A DNA stretch of 64,000 bases from DATBLE01 sp963764565 (GTDB lineage Bacteria; Actinomycetota; Thermoleophilia; Gaiellales; Gaiellaceae): positions 22,766 to 86,765 of the forward strand of contig CAVXTD010000006.1 of NCBI GenBank assembly GCA_963764565.1. The letters run 5' to 3'. Below the pieces are notes generated by a model that worked only from the letters and a program-made list of their open reading frames with translations, made no database searches and was not told the origin of the DNA. The position numbers and the translations under genes are program-made. Of the stretch, positions 43,702 to 51,841 are shown in pieces (within the stretch, counting starts at the first letter, position 1; every line of letters begins with the position of its first letter).

Positions 43702-44058
43702 ATGGCGACGATGACCGCGCGTCAGGCTCGTTTGCGCCGGCACCGCCGTGTGCGGGGGAAGGTCTCGGGCACCGCGGAGCGCCCGCGTCTGACCGTGTTC
43801 CGATCGAACCTGGGCATCGCCGCCCAACTCGTCGACGACCAGGGGGGCCGGACCCTCGCCGCGGCCAGCTGGCAACAGCTGAAGAAGACGTTCAAGGGCT
43901 CGAAGACCGACCAGGCAAAGGAGGTCGGCAAGCTTCTCGCGGCGAACGCCAAGAAGGCGAACGTCGAGGCGTGTGTCTTCGACCGCGGCGGCTACCTGTA
44001 CCACGGACGCGTCAAGGCACTTGCCGAGGGCGCACGCGAGGGAGGACTCGAGTTTTGA
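43702..44058 (+). CDS. rplR: 50S ribosomal protein L18
   Basis: 118 residues from ATG behind GGAGGAGG. ATMTARQARLRRHRRVRGKV, ERPRLTVFRSNLGIAAQLVD and FDRGGYLYHGRVKALAEGAR. 5S rRNA binder; overlaps rpsE. Confidence 0.96.
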   Translation: MATMTARQARLRRHRRVRGKVSGTAERPRLTVFRSNLGIAAQLVDDQGGRTLAAASWQQLKKTFKGSKTDQAKEVGKLLAANAKKANVEACVFDRGGYLYHGRVKALAEGAREGGLEF

Positions 44059-44672
44059 CCAGTGTCGAACGCGAAGTATTCGCGCGCGAGGAAGCGCGCG
44101 AGCTCAAGGAGCGGGTGGTCGAGATCAATCGCGTCGCCAAGGTGGTCAAGGGCGGCCGGCGGTTCTCGTTCACCGCGCTCGTCGTCATCGGCGACGAGGT
44201 CGACCGTGTCGGTGTCGGCTACGGGAAGGCGCGAGAGGTCCCGCTCGCGATCTCGAAGGCCGTCGACGACGCGAAGAAGAACCTCTTCACGGTGCCGAAG
44301 CACGGAACCACGATCACGCACGAGATCCTCGGCCGGTCCGACGCCGCGCGCGTGCTGCTCCGGCCTGCGAGCGAGGGCACGGGCGTGATCGCGGGCGGTG
44401 GCGTGCGCGCTGTGCTGGAGCTCGCCGGGATTCGCGACATCCTCGCGAAGAGCCTCGGCACGACCAACCCGATCAACATGCTGAAGGCGACGGTGAACGG
44501 CCTGAAGGGTCTGCGTCGCCCGGAGGACGTCGCCCGCGCCCGCGGCCTGGAGATCAGCCGCGTGCTGCCGTGGGTCGCGCCCGCGGCGCCGGCCGAGGAG
44601 CCCGCTTCCGCTCCGGCTCCGGTTGCCGTTGCCGAGCCCGAGCCGGTTGCACCCGAGGAGCCGGCCGAGTGA
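44055..44672 (+). CDS. rpsE: 30S ribosomal protein S5
   Basis: 205 residues, TTG start overlapping the rplR stop. RVVEINRVAKVVKGGRRFSF, VGYGKAREVPLAISKAVDDA and GTGVIAGGGVRAVLELAGIR. A Pro/Ala/Glu tail (PAEEPASAPAPVAVAEPEPV) follows the core. Confidence 0.96.
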   Translation: MTSVEREVFAREEARELKERVVEINRVAKVVKGGRRFSFTALVVIGDEVDRVGVGYGKAREVPLAISKAVDDAKKNLFTVPKHGTTITHEILGRSDAARVLLRPASEGTGVIAGGGVRAVLELAGIRDILAKSLGTTNPINMLKATVNGLKGLRRPEDVARARGLEISRVLPWVAPAAPAEEPASAPAPVAVAEPEPVAPEEPAE

Positions 44673-44851
44673 GCAAGGTGAAGATCACCCAGACCCGGAG
44701 TCAGATCGGCCAGAGCGGGCGCCACCGCGGGACGCTACGCGCCCTCGGCCTGGGCAAGATCGGCCGAACCGTCGAGCAGGAGGAAGGCCCGGTGCTCGCC
44801 GGTATGCTCAGGAAAGTCCGCCATCTGGTGAAGATCGAGGACGCGAAGTAG
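44669..44851 (+). CDS. rpmD: 50S ribosomal protein L30
   Basis: 60 residues, GTG overlapping the rpsE stop. SKVKITQTRSQIGQSGRHRG then LRALGLGKIGRTVEQEEGPV. Standard. Confidence 0.95.
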   Translation: MSKVKITQTRSQIGQSGRHRGTLRALGLGKIGRTVEQEEGPVLAGMLRKVRHLVKIEDAK

Positions 44852-45457
44852 ATGGCCGGAGACCTGAACCTCTCGAACCTGCAACCCGCCCAGCCGCGCA
44901 AGGATCGCAAGCGCGTCGGCCGCGGCATGGGCTCGGGCAAAGGGCGCTACTCGGGTCGCGGAATCAAAGGCCAGAAGTCGCGCTCAGGCTCGCACATGAT
45001 GCGGCCCGGTTTCGAGGGAGGGCAGATGCCCACGTACATGCGGATGGGCAAGCAGCGTGGCTCGACCTCCAAAGACGCGATGCCGATCGGTCCGTTCCGC
45101 ACGCAGAACTGGTCGGTCAACGTGCGCGATCTGGAGAAGCGCTTCGCAGCGGGTGCCGAGGTGACTCCCGAGGCGCTGGTCGCCGCCGGTCTGACCAGGA
45201 ACCTCCAGCGCGACGTGAAGATCCTCGGGCACGGCGACCTGACCCTGAAGCTCGCGGTCTCGGCGCATGCGTTCTCGAAGAGCGCGGTCGAGAAGATCGA
45301 GGCCGCCGGCGGCAGCGCCATTTGGTTGAAGCCGCCCCACGAGCAGAAGAAGCGCCGCCACCGCAAGGGACCTGGGCCCGCCTCCGTACCGGAGCCGGGC
45401 ACCAGCGAGGAATCGGTCGGAGAGGCCGAGGAGCAGTCGACGGGGGAGCAGGAGTGA
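44852..45457 (+). CDS. rplO: 50S ribosomal protein L15 with acidic tail
   Basis: 201 residues. NLQPAQPRKDRKRVGRGMGS, GKGRYSGRGIKGQKSRSGSH and GFEGGQMPTYMRMGKQRGST. The last ~45 residues are Pro/Ser/Glu-rich beyond the usual end. ATG abuts the rpmD stop. Confidence 0.96.
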   Translation: MAGDLNLSNLQPAQPRKDRKRVGRGMGSGKGRYSGRGIKGQKSRSGSHMMRPGFEGGQMPTYMRMGKQRGSTSKDAMPIGPFRTQNWSVNVRDLEKRFAAGAEVTPEALVAAGLTRNLQRDVKILGHGDLTLKLAVSAHAFSKSAVEKIEAAGGSAIWLKPPHEQKKRRHRKGPGPASVPEPGTSEESVGEAEEQSTGEQE

Positions 45458-45469
45458 CCGGGCTCACTA

Positions 45470-45494
45470 GGCTTCTACGCGGAGCGTAGAAGCC
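45470..45494 (+). other. 11-bp hairpin immediately before the secY start
   Basis: GGCTTCTACGC-GGA-GCGTAGAAGCC, perfect, ending one base before the secY GTG (45496). It occupies the place of the Shine-Dalgarno sequence. No other ribosome-binding site is visible. Confidence 0.75.
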
Positions 45495-45495
45495 G

Positions 45496-46749
45496 GTGTT
45501 GTCCTGGCTCGCGAACGCATGGCGGGTGCCGGAGCTCCGGCGACGCCTGCTCTTCACCGCCGTCGTCCTCGGGCTCTACCGCTTCGGGAGCTTCATCCCG
45601 TCTCCGGGCGTCGACTCGTCCCAGATCTCGAACTACTTCAACCAGCAGGGCGGCACGGTGCTCGGTCTGCTCAACCTCTTCTCGGGCAATGCGCTGTCGC
45701 GGTTCTCGGTCTTCGCGCTCGGGATCATGCCGTACATCACGGCCTCGATCATCTTCCAGCTGATGGCGGTGGTCGTGCCGACACTCGCCCAGCTCCAGAA
45801 GGAAGGGGAGTCGGGCTACGCCAAGATCAACCAGTACACGCGCTACCTGACGATCTTCCTCGCCGCTGCCCAGGCGATTGGCTACTCGTACCTCTTCCGC
45901 CGCCAGGGGATTCTCGATGCCAACGTCGGCCGCCTCGTGCTGATCGTCGTCACGCTGACGGCGGGCACGACGCTCCTGATGTGGTTCGGCGAGCAGATCA
46001 CGAAGCGCGGTGTCGGCAACGGCATCTCGCTCATCATCTTTGCGTCGATCATCGACCGCGCGCCGCTCGCAATCCGCGCGTGGATCGACGGAGGGCCGAC
46101 GACGAAGCTCTTCTTCCCTCTGCTCGCGCTCGGGGTGATCGTCGCCGTCGTCTTCATCCAGGAGGGCCAGCGGCGGATTCCGATCCAGTACGCGAAGCGA
46201 ATGGTGGGCCGGCGGATGACCGCCGGCGGCTCGACCTACCTACCGATGCGCGTGAACATGGCCGGCGTCATCCCGATCATCTTCGCGGCCGCCGTGTTGG
46301 CGTTCCCGCCGACGATCGGCCAGTTCTTCCCGCAGACACAGGCGTGGATCAACCGCAACTTCACGCAGACCCACTGGACGTACCTGATGGTCGAGGGGAT
46401 CATGATCATCGTCTTCACCTACTTCTACACGGCCGTCCAGTTCAACCCGGTCGACCAGGCGGACAACCTGCGCAAGCAAGGGGGCTACATCCCCGGGATC
46501 CGGCCGGGCCCGCCCACCGCCCAGTACCTGGACCGCGTTCTCTCGAGGCTGACGCTGCCCGGGTCGCTGTACCTGGCGGTGATCGCGGTGCTGCCGACCT
46601 TCCTGATCAAGTTCTTCCACTTCTCGCAGTCGACGAGCACGTTTCTCGGCGGCACGTCGCTGCTGATCATCGTCGGCGTCGCCCTCGACACGATGCGGCA
46701 GATGGAGTCGCAGATGATGATGCGGTCCTACGAGGGCTTCCTGAAATAG
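45496..46749 (+). CDS. secY: preprotein translocase subunit SecY
   Basis: 417 residues, ten membrane helices. ELRRRLLFTAVVLGLYRFGS, SVFALGIMPYITASIIFQLM, GVGNGISLIIFASIIDRAPL and GGSTYLPMRVNMAGVIPIIF are characteristic. Forms the SecYE channel with SecE (11473). Confidence 0.98.
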   Translation: MLSWLANAWRVPELRRRLLFTAVVLGLYRFGSFIPSPGVDSSQISNYFNQQGGTVLGLLNLFSGNALSRFSVFALGIMPYITASIIFQLMAVVVPTLAQLQKEGESGYAKINQYTRYLTIFLAAAQAIGYSYLFRRQGILDANVGRLVLIVVTLTAGTTLLMWFGEQITKRGVGNGISLIIFASIIDRAPLAIRAWIDGGPTTKLFFPLLALGVIVAVVFIQEGQRRIPIQYAKRMVGRRMTAGGSTYLPMRVNMAGVIPIIFAAAVLAFPPTIGQFFPQTQAWINRNFTQTHWTYLMVEGIMIIVFTYFYTAVQFNPVDQADNLRKQGGYIPGIRPGPPTAQYLDRVLSRLTLPGSLYLAVIAVLPTFLIKFFHFSQSTSTFLGGTSLLIIVGVALDTMRQMESQMMMRSYEGFLK

Positions 46750-46750
46750 C

Positions 46751-47335
46751 GTGAACGTGCTGCTGCTGGGGCCGCAGGGGTCGGGCAAGGGGACGCAGGC
46801 GAAGCTGATCTCGAAGACGTACGGTATTCCGCATATCGCCACCGGGGACATGATCCGCGAGATGAAGGAGCTTCCGAACGATCTCGGCAGCGAGCTGAGG
46901 GAGATCTACGATCGGGGTGATCTCGTCGGCGACGACCTGATGGTCCGCCTGATCGACTCCCGCCTCGACCGCGGCGACACCCTGCCGGGCTTCGTGCTCG
47001 ATGGATTCCCTCGGACGATGGTTCAGGCCGAAGCCCTCGACGCTCTGCTGGAGGGGCTCGCGCGCGACCTCGGCGTCGTGTTCGAGTTCCAGGTCGCCGA
47101 CCGGGAGACACTGCTCGAGCGGATGCTGAAGCGGGCCACGGCAGAAGACCGGTCCGACGACACGCCCGAGGCGATTCGCCGCCGGCTCGACCTCTACGAC
47201 GAGCAGACGGCTCCGCTCGTCGAGTACTACCGGTCGACCCGTGGCAACGTCGTCGGGATTCATGCCGAACGCCCGATCGACGAGGTGTTCGCCGAGATCC
47301 GGGCCACGCTCGACGGCATCGAGGCCCGACGGTGA
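46751..47335 (+). CDS. adk: adenylate kinase, short-lid form
   Basis: 194 residues, GTG start. P-loop LLLGPQGSGKGTQAKLISKT; ATGDMIREMKELPNDLGSEL; LDGFPRTMVQAEALDALLEG; DDTPEAIRRRLDLYDEQTAP. The region between LKRATAEDR and DDTPEA is very short, so the zinc-type LID domain is absent. Converts ATP+AMP to 2 ADP. Overlaps map by 4 bases. Confidence 0.97.
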   Translation: MNVLLLGPQGSGKGTQAKLISKTYGIPHIATGDMIREMKELPNDLGSELREIYDRGDLVGDDLMVRLIDSRLDRGDTLPGFVLDGFPRTMVQAEALDALLEGLARDLGVVFEFQVADRETLLERMLKRATAEDRSDDTPEAIRRRLDLYDEQTAPLVEYYRSTRGNVVGIHAERPIDEVFAEIRATLDGIEARR

Positions 47336-48093
47336 TCATCCGGAAGTCGCCCGAGGAGATCGAGCGCATGGCGCGCGCCGGCCGGGTCGTCGCCGACACT
47401 CTGGCGCTGATCGGCGAGCACGTCCGCCCAGGCGTCACCACGGAGGAGCTGGACGCCCTCGCCGACGACTTCGTCGTCTCGCAGGGCGGTTACCCGACGT
47501 TCAAGGGCTACCGTGGCTATCCCGCCGCGACCTGCATCTCACCGAACGGGATGATCGTTCACGGAATCCCCGGCCCCTACGAGCTCGCCGACGGCGACAT
47601 CCTCTCGGTCGACGTGGGCGTGACGCTGGACGGCTTCGTGGCCGACTCGGCCTACACGTTTCCGGTCGGCGACATCTCCGCGGAGGCTGAACGGCTGCTC
47701 GAGACGTGCCAGGCGGCGCTTGCGGCCGGCGTCGACCGGTGTCGCCCGGGAAACCGCCTCTCGGACATCTCCCACGCGGTGCAGCAGGTCACGGAAAGCG
47801 CCGGCTTCTCGGTCGTTCGCAGCCTCGTCGGCCACGGCGTGGGCCGGTCGATGCACGAGGACCCGCAGATCCCGAACTACGGCGACCCGGGCCGCGGCCC
47901 GCGCCTCGCCGAAGGGATGACCTTTGCGATCGAGCCGATGATCAACGTCGGTCGGCCGGACATCCATCTCCACGACGACGAATGGTCGATCTCGACCGCA
48001 GACGGATCCCTCTCGGCCCATTTCGAGCACACCGTCGCGGTCACCGCGGGCGGGCCGCGCATCCTGACCGGAGCGCCCGTTTTGCTACGATGA
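47332..48093 (+). CDS. map: methionine aminopeptidase, type I
   Basis: 253 residues, GTG start. Metal ligands in ILSVDVGVTLDGFVADSAYT (two Asp), VGHGVGRSMHEDPQIPNYGD (His), MTFAIEPMINVG (Glu) and HFEHTVAVT (Glu). Removes initiator Met. The 101-base gap to infA has no other gene. Confidence 0.97.
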   Translation: MIIRKSPEEIERMARAGRVVADTLALIGEHVRPGVTTEELDALADDFVVSQGGYPTFKGYRGYPAATCISPNGMIVHGIPGPYELADGDILSVDVGVTLDGFVADSAYTFPVGDISAEAERLLETCQAALAAGVDRCRPGNRLSDISHAVQQVTESAGFSVVRSLVGHGVGRSMHEDPQIPNYGDPGRGPRLAEGMTFAIEPMINVGRPDIHLHDDEWSISTADGSLSAHFEHTVAVTAGGPRILTGAPVLLR

Positions 48094-48194
48094 CGCTTCG
48101 CGCGCGCAGCCGCCGCTGTGTCGCGCTTTGCATTGTCACGACGTTGGTGGTACCCGATAGCCGCGCTCGGCGAGCGGGGTGTGAATGAGGAAGG

Positions 48195-48416
48195 ATGGCG
48201 GTCAAGGAAGAGAAGATCGAGGTCGAAGGCGAGATCGTCGAGGCGCTTCCGAGCACGATGTTCCGCGTCAGGGTCGACGGCGGACACGACGTGCTCGCCA
48301 AGATCTCCGGGAAGATGCGCAAGCATTACATCCGCATACTCCCCGGCGACCGGGTCAAGGTCGAGCTCTCGGCATACGACCTTTCCAAAGGCCGCATCAC
48401 TTACCGGTACAAATGA
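48195..48416 (+). CDS. infA: translation initiation factor IF-1
   Basis: 73 residues. KEEKIEVEGEIVEALPSTMF, GHDVLAKISGKMRKHYIRIL and DRVKVELSAYDLSKGRITYR. OB fold; overlaps rpmJ (ATGA). Confidence 0.97.
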   Translation: MAVKEEKIEVEGEIVEALPSTMFRVRVDGGHDVLAKISGKMRKHYIRILPGDRVKVELSAYDLSKGRITYRYK

Positions 48417-48526
48417 AAGTCAGAGCCTCAGTCAAGCCGATGTGTGAGCGTTGCCGCGTGATCAAGCGGCACGGAACGACCATGGTCATCTGCACGAATC
48501 CTCGACACAAGCAGCGCCAGGGCTAA
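48413..48526 (+). CDS. rpmJ: 50S ribosomal protein L36
   Basis: 37 residues: MKVRASVKPMCERCRVIKRH then GTTMVICTNPRHKQRQG. Zinc-type (CERC...C..H). Confidence 0.96.
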   Translation: MKVRASVKPMCERCRVIKRHGTTMVICTNPRHKQRQG

Positions 48527-48540
48527 GGAGAACCGCTGAC

Positions 48541-48924
48541 GTGGCACGCATCGCCGGAGTGAACCTCCCCAATCAGAAGCGGCTCGAGATCGGGCTCACC
48601 TACATCTACGGGATCGGTCAGCCGACCGCGCACGAGATCTGCGCGACGCTCGGCCTCTCCCCCGAAACGAAGATTCGCGACCTCACGGACGAGGAGGTCA
48701 CCAAGCTTCAACGCCACATCGACGAGCATCACCGTGTCGAGGGCGACCTGCGCCGAGAGCGACAGCAGGCGATCAAGCGTCTGACCGAGATCGGCGCCTA
48801 CCGCGGCCTCCGGCATCGTCGGGGCCTGCCGGTCAACGGTCAGCGGACGAAGACGAACGCTCGCACGCGGAAGGGCCCGAAGAAGACCGTGGGCCGCGGC
48901 AAGAAGGCAACGGCGAAGACCTAG
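48541..48924 (+). CDS. rpsM: 30S ribosomal protein S13
   Basis: 127 residues, GTG behind AAGGAG. ARIAGVNLPNQKRLEIGLTY, IYGIGQPTAHEICATLGLSP and RGLRHRRGLPVNGQRTKTNA. The following 170-base gap contains copy 2 of the 5'-UTR element. Confidence 0.97.
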   Translation: MARIAGVNLPNQKRLEIGLTYIYGIGQPTAHEICATLGLSPETKIRDLTDEEVTKLQRHIDEHHRVEGDLRRERQQAIKRLTEIGAYRGLRHRRGLPVNGQRTKTNARTRKGPKKTVGRGKKATAKT

Positions 48925-48967
48925 GTGATCGCAGCCCCCTCCCGCATCCCGCAGGCCCTGTGGGCGA

Positions 48968-49060
48968 CTGCAAAGCGGCGTCACGCGGCGTCCTCAGTCG
49001 CGTCCGTAGCCCGTGGCTACGCACGCTCCCTGCGTCCTTGCTTGGCTTGCTTTTCGCGCC
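48968..49060 (+). repeat. ~90-nt 5'-UTR element upstream of rpsK (copy 2 of 3)
   Basis: CTGCAAAGCGGCGTCACGCG GCGTCCTCAGTCGC...CGTAGCC-CGT-GGCTACG...GCTCCCTGCGTCCTTGC...GGCTTGCTTTTCGC. The loop differs from copy 1 (CGT vs TCC) but the stem is kept. Confidence 0.85.
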
Positions 49061-49094
49061 CGCAGAGCGTGCGGGCCGCGGCAGGTGGCTGCTG

Positions 49095-49499
49095 ATGGCA
49101 CCCCCTCGGAAAGCAGCGACCCGGGGTCGCACCCGCCGCCGTGTCAAGAAGAACATTGCGATCGGCCAGGCGCACATCAAGACGTCGTTCAACAACACGA
49201 TCGTCTCGCTGACCGACAAGGACGGGAACGTGATCGTCTGGGAGTCGGCGGGCTCCGCCGGGTTCAAGGGCTCGCGCAAGTCGACGCCGTTCGCCGCGCA
49301 GGTGACCGCCGACGCGGCTGCGCGCAAGGGCATGGAGCACGGGCTCCAGAAGGTCGAGGTCTTCGTCAAGGGGCCGGGTTCGGGCCGCGAGACGGCGATC
49401 CGCTCGCTCCAGGCCGCCGGCCTCGAGATCCTCGGCGTCCACGACGTGACGCCGCAAGCGCACAACGGCGTCCGCCAGAAGAAGCGGCGAAGGGTCTGA
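49095..49499 (+). CDS. rpsK: 30S ribosomal protein S11
   Basis: 134 residues. ATRGRTRRRVKKNIAIGQAH, IKTSFNNTIVSLTDKDGNVI and VKGPGSGRETAIRSLQAAGL. SD AGGTGG upstream. Followed by copy 3 of the 5'-UTR element. Confidence 0.97.
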   Translation: MAPPRKAATRGRTRRRVKKNIAIGQAHIKTSFNNTIVSLTDKDGNVIVWESAGSAGFKGSRKSTPFAAQVTADAAARKGMEHGLQKVEVFVKGPGSGRETAIRSLQAAGLEILGVHDVTPQAHNGVRQKKRRRV

Positions 49500-49538
49500 T
49501 GGCGTTCACCACCAGCCCACCTCGTACTCGCCAGGGCG

Positions 49539-49632
49539 CTGCAAAGCTTCGGCTGGCTGCGTCCTCAGTCGCGGTCGCAGCCTCCGGCTACGACCGCTCC
49601 CTGCGTCCTTCCCAGCCGGGCTTTTCGCGGCT
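49539..49632 (+). repeat. ~90-nt 5'-UTR element upstream of rpsD (copy 3 of 3)
   Basis: CTGCAAAGCTTCGGCTGGCT GCGTCCTCAGTCGC...GTCGCAGCC-TCC-GGCTACGAC...GCTCCCTGCGTCCTTCC...GGGCTTTTCGCGG. Outer bases of the inner stem (GTCG/CGAC) changed together relative to copies 1 and 2, supporting an RNA structure. Confidence 0.85.
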
Positions 49633-49665
49633 GGCGAGCACGATTCAGTCAGGTGGTGAACGCTG

Positions 49666-50286
49666 ATGGCGAGAGACCGCTCCCCCAAGTGCAAGCAGTG
49701 CCGCCGCGAGGGCATGAAGCTCTTCCTCAAGGGCGAGCGCTGCCTGACCGAGAAGTGCGCGATCGAGCGCCGCAGCTACCCGCCGGGCGAGCACGGCCGC
49801 GGCCGCATCAAGCAGTCGGAGTACCTGCTCCAGCTGCGCGAGAAGCAGAAGGCCCGACGGTATTACGGGCTCCTCGAGAAGCAGTTCCGGACGTACTACG
49901 AGAAGGCTTCTCGGAGCTCCGGCATCACGGGTGAGAACCTGCTCCGGATGCTGGAGACGCGTCTCGACAATGTCGTCTACCGGCTCGGCTTCGCCGCATC
50001 GCGATCGCAGGCGCGCCAACTCGTCCGCCACGGGCACTTTCAGATCAACGGCCGGCGGGTGAACATCCCGAGCTATCAGGTCAAGCCGAACGACGTGATC
50101 ACGATTCGCGCGGGCAGTTCAGCCGAGCAGGTGGTACGCGATGCAACCGACCTGACCGCGTCGGTCGCCTCCTGGCTCCAGGCCGACCACGACGGGTTGA
50201 CTGGGAAGATTCTGAAGTGGCCCGACCGGGGCGAGATCGACGCCCCGGTGCAGGAGTCGCTCATCGTCGAGCTTTATTCCAAGTAG
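49666..50286 (+). CDS. rpsD: 30S ribosomal protein S4, zinc-binding type
   Basis: 206 residues. ARDRSPKCKQCRREGMKLFL then KGERCLTEKCAIERRSYPPG: CxxC...CxxxxC zinc site; S4 domain MLETRLDNVVYRLGFAASRS and QARQLVRHGHFQINGRRVNI. Primary 16S binder; S4 autoregulates the alpha operon in many bacteria. Confidence 0.97.
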   Translation: MARDRSPKCKQCRREGMKLFLKGERCLTEKCAIERRSYPPGEHGRGRIKQSEYLLQLREKQKARRYYGLLEKQFRTYYEKASRSSGITGENLLRMLETRLDNVVYRLGFAASRSQARQLVRHGHFQINGRRVNIPSYQVKPNDVITIRAGSSAEQVVRDATDLTASVASWLQADHDGLTGKILKWPDRGEIDAPVQESLIVELYSK

Positions 50287-50289
50287 CAG

Positions 50290-50366
50290 CCAAACGCCTT
50301 CTGGCGAAGGCGTTGGTTAGAAAGACAATGACGGACTAACCACTTCTCTCCGCAGGGGAGAAGTGG
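50290..50366 (+). other. structured leader between rpsD and rpoA
   Basis: Hairpin CCAAACGCCTTC-TGGC-GAAGGCGTTGG (50290-50316, one bulged A) and hairpin CCACTTCTCTCC-GCA-GGGGAGAAGTGG (50340-50366, one T-G). GGTTAG (50315-50320) can alternatively pair with CTAACC (50336-50341), so two mutually exclusive folds are possible ahead of the rpoA SD (AGGAAAGGAAG). Confidence 0.65.
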
Positions 50367-50381
50367 CAGGAAAGGAAGAAA

Positions 50382-51365
50382 TTGGCAACTCGCATGATGG
50401 AATTCCAGGTCCCGAAGATCGTCCACGAGGAGGTCGACGATCTGCGCGGCATCTTTGTGATCGAGCCGCTCGACCGCGGCTTCGGCTACACGTTCGGCAA
50501 CTCGCTGCGCCGCGTGCTGCTCTCCTCGCTCGAGGGCGCCGCGGTCACCTCGGTGAAGATCGAGGGCGTCGCGCACGAGTTCACGACGCTGCCGGGCGTC
50601 CGCGAGGACGTCACCGACATCATCCTGAACCTCAAGAACATGATCTGCCGGCTGCACGGCGAGTCCCCCGAGGTCGAGGTCCGGCTTCAGAAGAAGGGCC
50701 CCGGCGTGGTCAAGGCCGGAGACATCCAGGCGCCCGCCGAGCTCGAGATCCTCAACCCCGAGCTCGAGATCGCCAACCTCGCCGAGAAGGGCAAGCTCGA
50801 GCTGACGCTGACGGTCGGCCGTGGCCGCGGCTACATCCCGAGTGAGCTGAACCGTGGGCCCGAGCACACGATCGGCGTCATCCCGATCGACTCGATGTTC
50901 TCACCGGTCCGGCGCGTCGCCTACGACGTCGAGGCCGCCCGCGTCGGCCAGCGCACCGACTACGACAAGCTGCGGCTCGACATCACAACGGACGGCTCGA
51001 TCGACCCGCGTGAGGCGGTCAGCCGGGCGGCGGAGATCCTGATCCGCCAGCTCGCGATCTTCACCGACATCGAGAAGATGGAGGGCTTCGGCGAAGCCGC
51101 AGCGGCGACCGACGGCGGGCCTGCAGAGCCGTCGCTCGCTCACGGGATGGAGAACTTCCCGATCGAGGAGCTCGAACTGGGTGTGCGCTCGTACAACTGC
51201 CTGAAGCGCGTCGGCATCGAGACGATCGGCGACCTCGTGATGAAGTCCGAGACCGAGCTTGCGGCGATCCCCAACTTCGGCAAGAAGTCGATCGAAGAGG
51301 TCAAGGAGACACTCGGCACGCACGGCCTGCGGCTTCGCGGCGACAACGGAGGCGCTGAGGGGTGA
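50382..51365 (+). CDS. rpoA: DNA-directed RNA polymerase subunit alpha
   Basis: 327 residues, TTG start favoured by AGGAAAGGAAG just upstream (ATG 50394 is the alternative). FVIEPLDRGFGYTFGNSLRR, NRGPEHTIGVIPIDSMFSPV and C-terminal domain EELELGVRSYNCLKRVGIET. Overlaps rplQ by 4 bases. Confidence 0.98.
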   Translation: MATRMMEFQVPKIVHEEVDDLRGIFVIEPLDRGFGYTFGNSLRRVLLSSLEGAAVTSVKIEGVAHEFTTLPGVREDVTDIILNLKNMICRLHGESPEVEVRLQKKGPGVVKAGDIQAPAELEILNPELEIANLAEKGKLELTLTVGRGRGYIPSELNRGPEHTIGVIPIDSMFSPVRRVAYDVEAARVGQRTDYDKLRLDITTDGSIDPREAVSRAAEILIRQLAIFTDIEKMEGFGEAAAATDGGPAEPSLAHGMENFPIEELELGVRSYNCLKRVGIETIGDLVMKSETELAAIPNFGKKSIEEVKETLGTHGLRLRGDNGGAEG

Positions 51366-51841
51366 GGCATCACCGCTCCGGCAGCAAGCTCGGTCGCGAC
51401 CCGGCGCACCGCAAGGCGCTTTACGCGAATCTCGCAGGCGCGCTGATCGAGCACGGCCGGATCAAGACGACCGTGACGAAGGCGAAAGCCGTCCGCCCGA
51501 TCGCCGAGCGGATGATCACGCTCGGCCGGCGCGGCGACTTGCATGCACGGCGGCAGGCAATGGCGTACCTCCGATCGCAGGAGATCGTGCACAGGCTGTT
51601 CGCCGAGGTCGCCCCACGGTTCAGGGACCGACCAGGCGGTTACTCGAGGATCGTCCGAATCGGCCCGAGGCTCGGCGACGCGGCCGAGATGGCATATCTC
51701 GAGCTGGTCGACTTCTCGGCCGAGGAGCAGGCGGAGGAGAAGGCAGAACGGCGGCGTCTGCGGCTGCGGCGGCGGCAGGAAGCCGAGGAAGCCGCCGAGG
51801 TCGAGTCGGCGGCGCCGGCCGAGACGGCCGCCGCGACCTAG
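51362..51841 (+). CDS. rplQ: 50S ribosomal protein L17
   Basis: 159 residues, GTG start. RHHRSGSKLGRDPAHRKALY, LIEHGRIKTTVTKAKAVRPI and RIVRIGPRLGDAAEMAYLEL, with an Ala/Glu tail. Last gene of the superoperon; its end overlaps the convergent cyclophilin gene by 4 bases. Confidence 0.97.
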   Translation: MRHHRSGSKLGRDPAHRKALYANLAGALIEHGRIKTTVTKAKAVRPIAERMITLGRRGDLHARRQAMAYLRSQEIVHRLFAEVAPRFRDRPGGYSRIVRIGPRLGDAAEMAYLELVDFSAEEQAEEKAERRRLRLRRRQEAEEAAEVESAAPAETAAAT

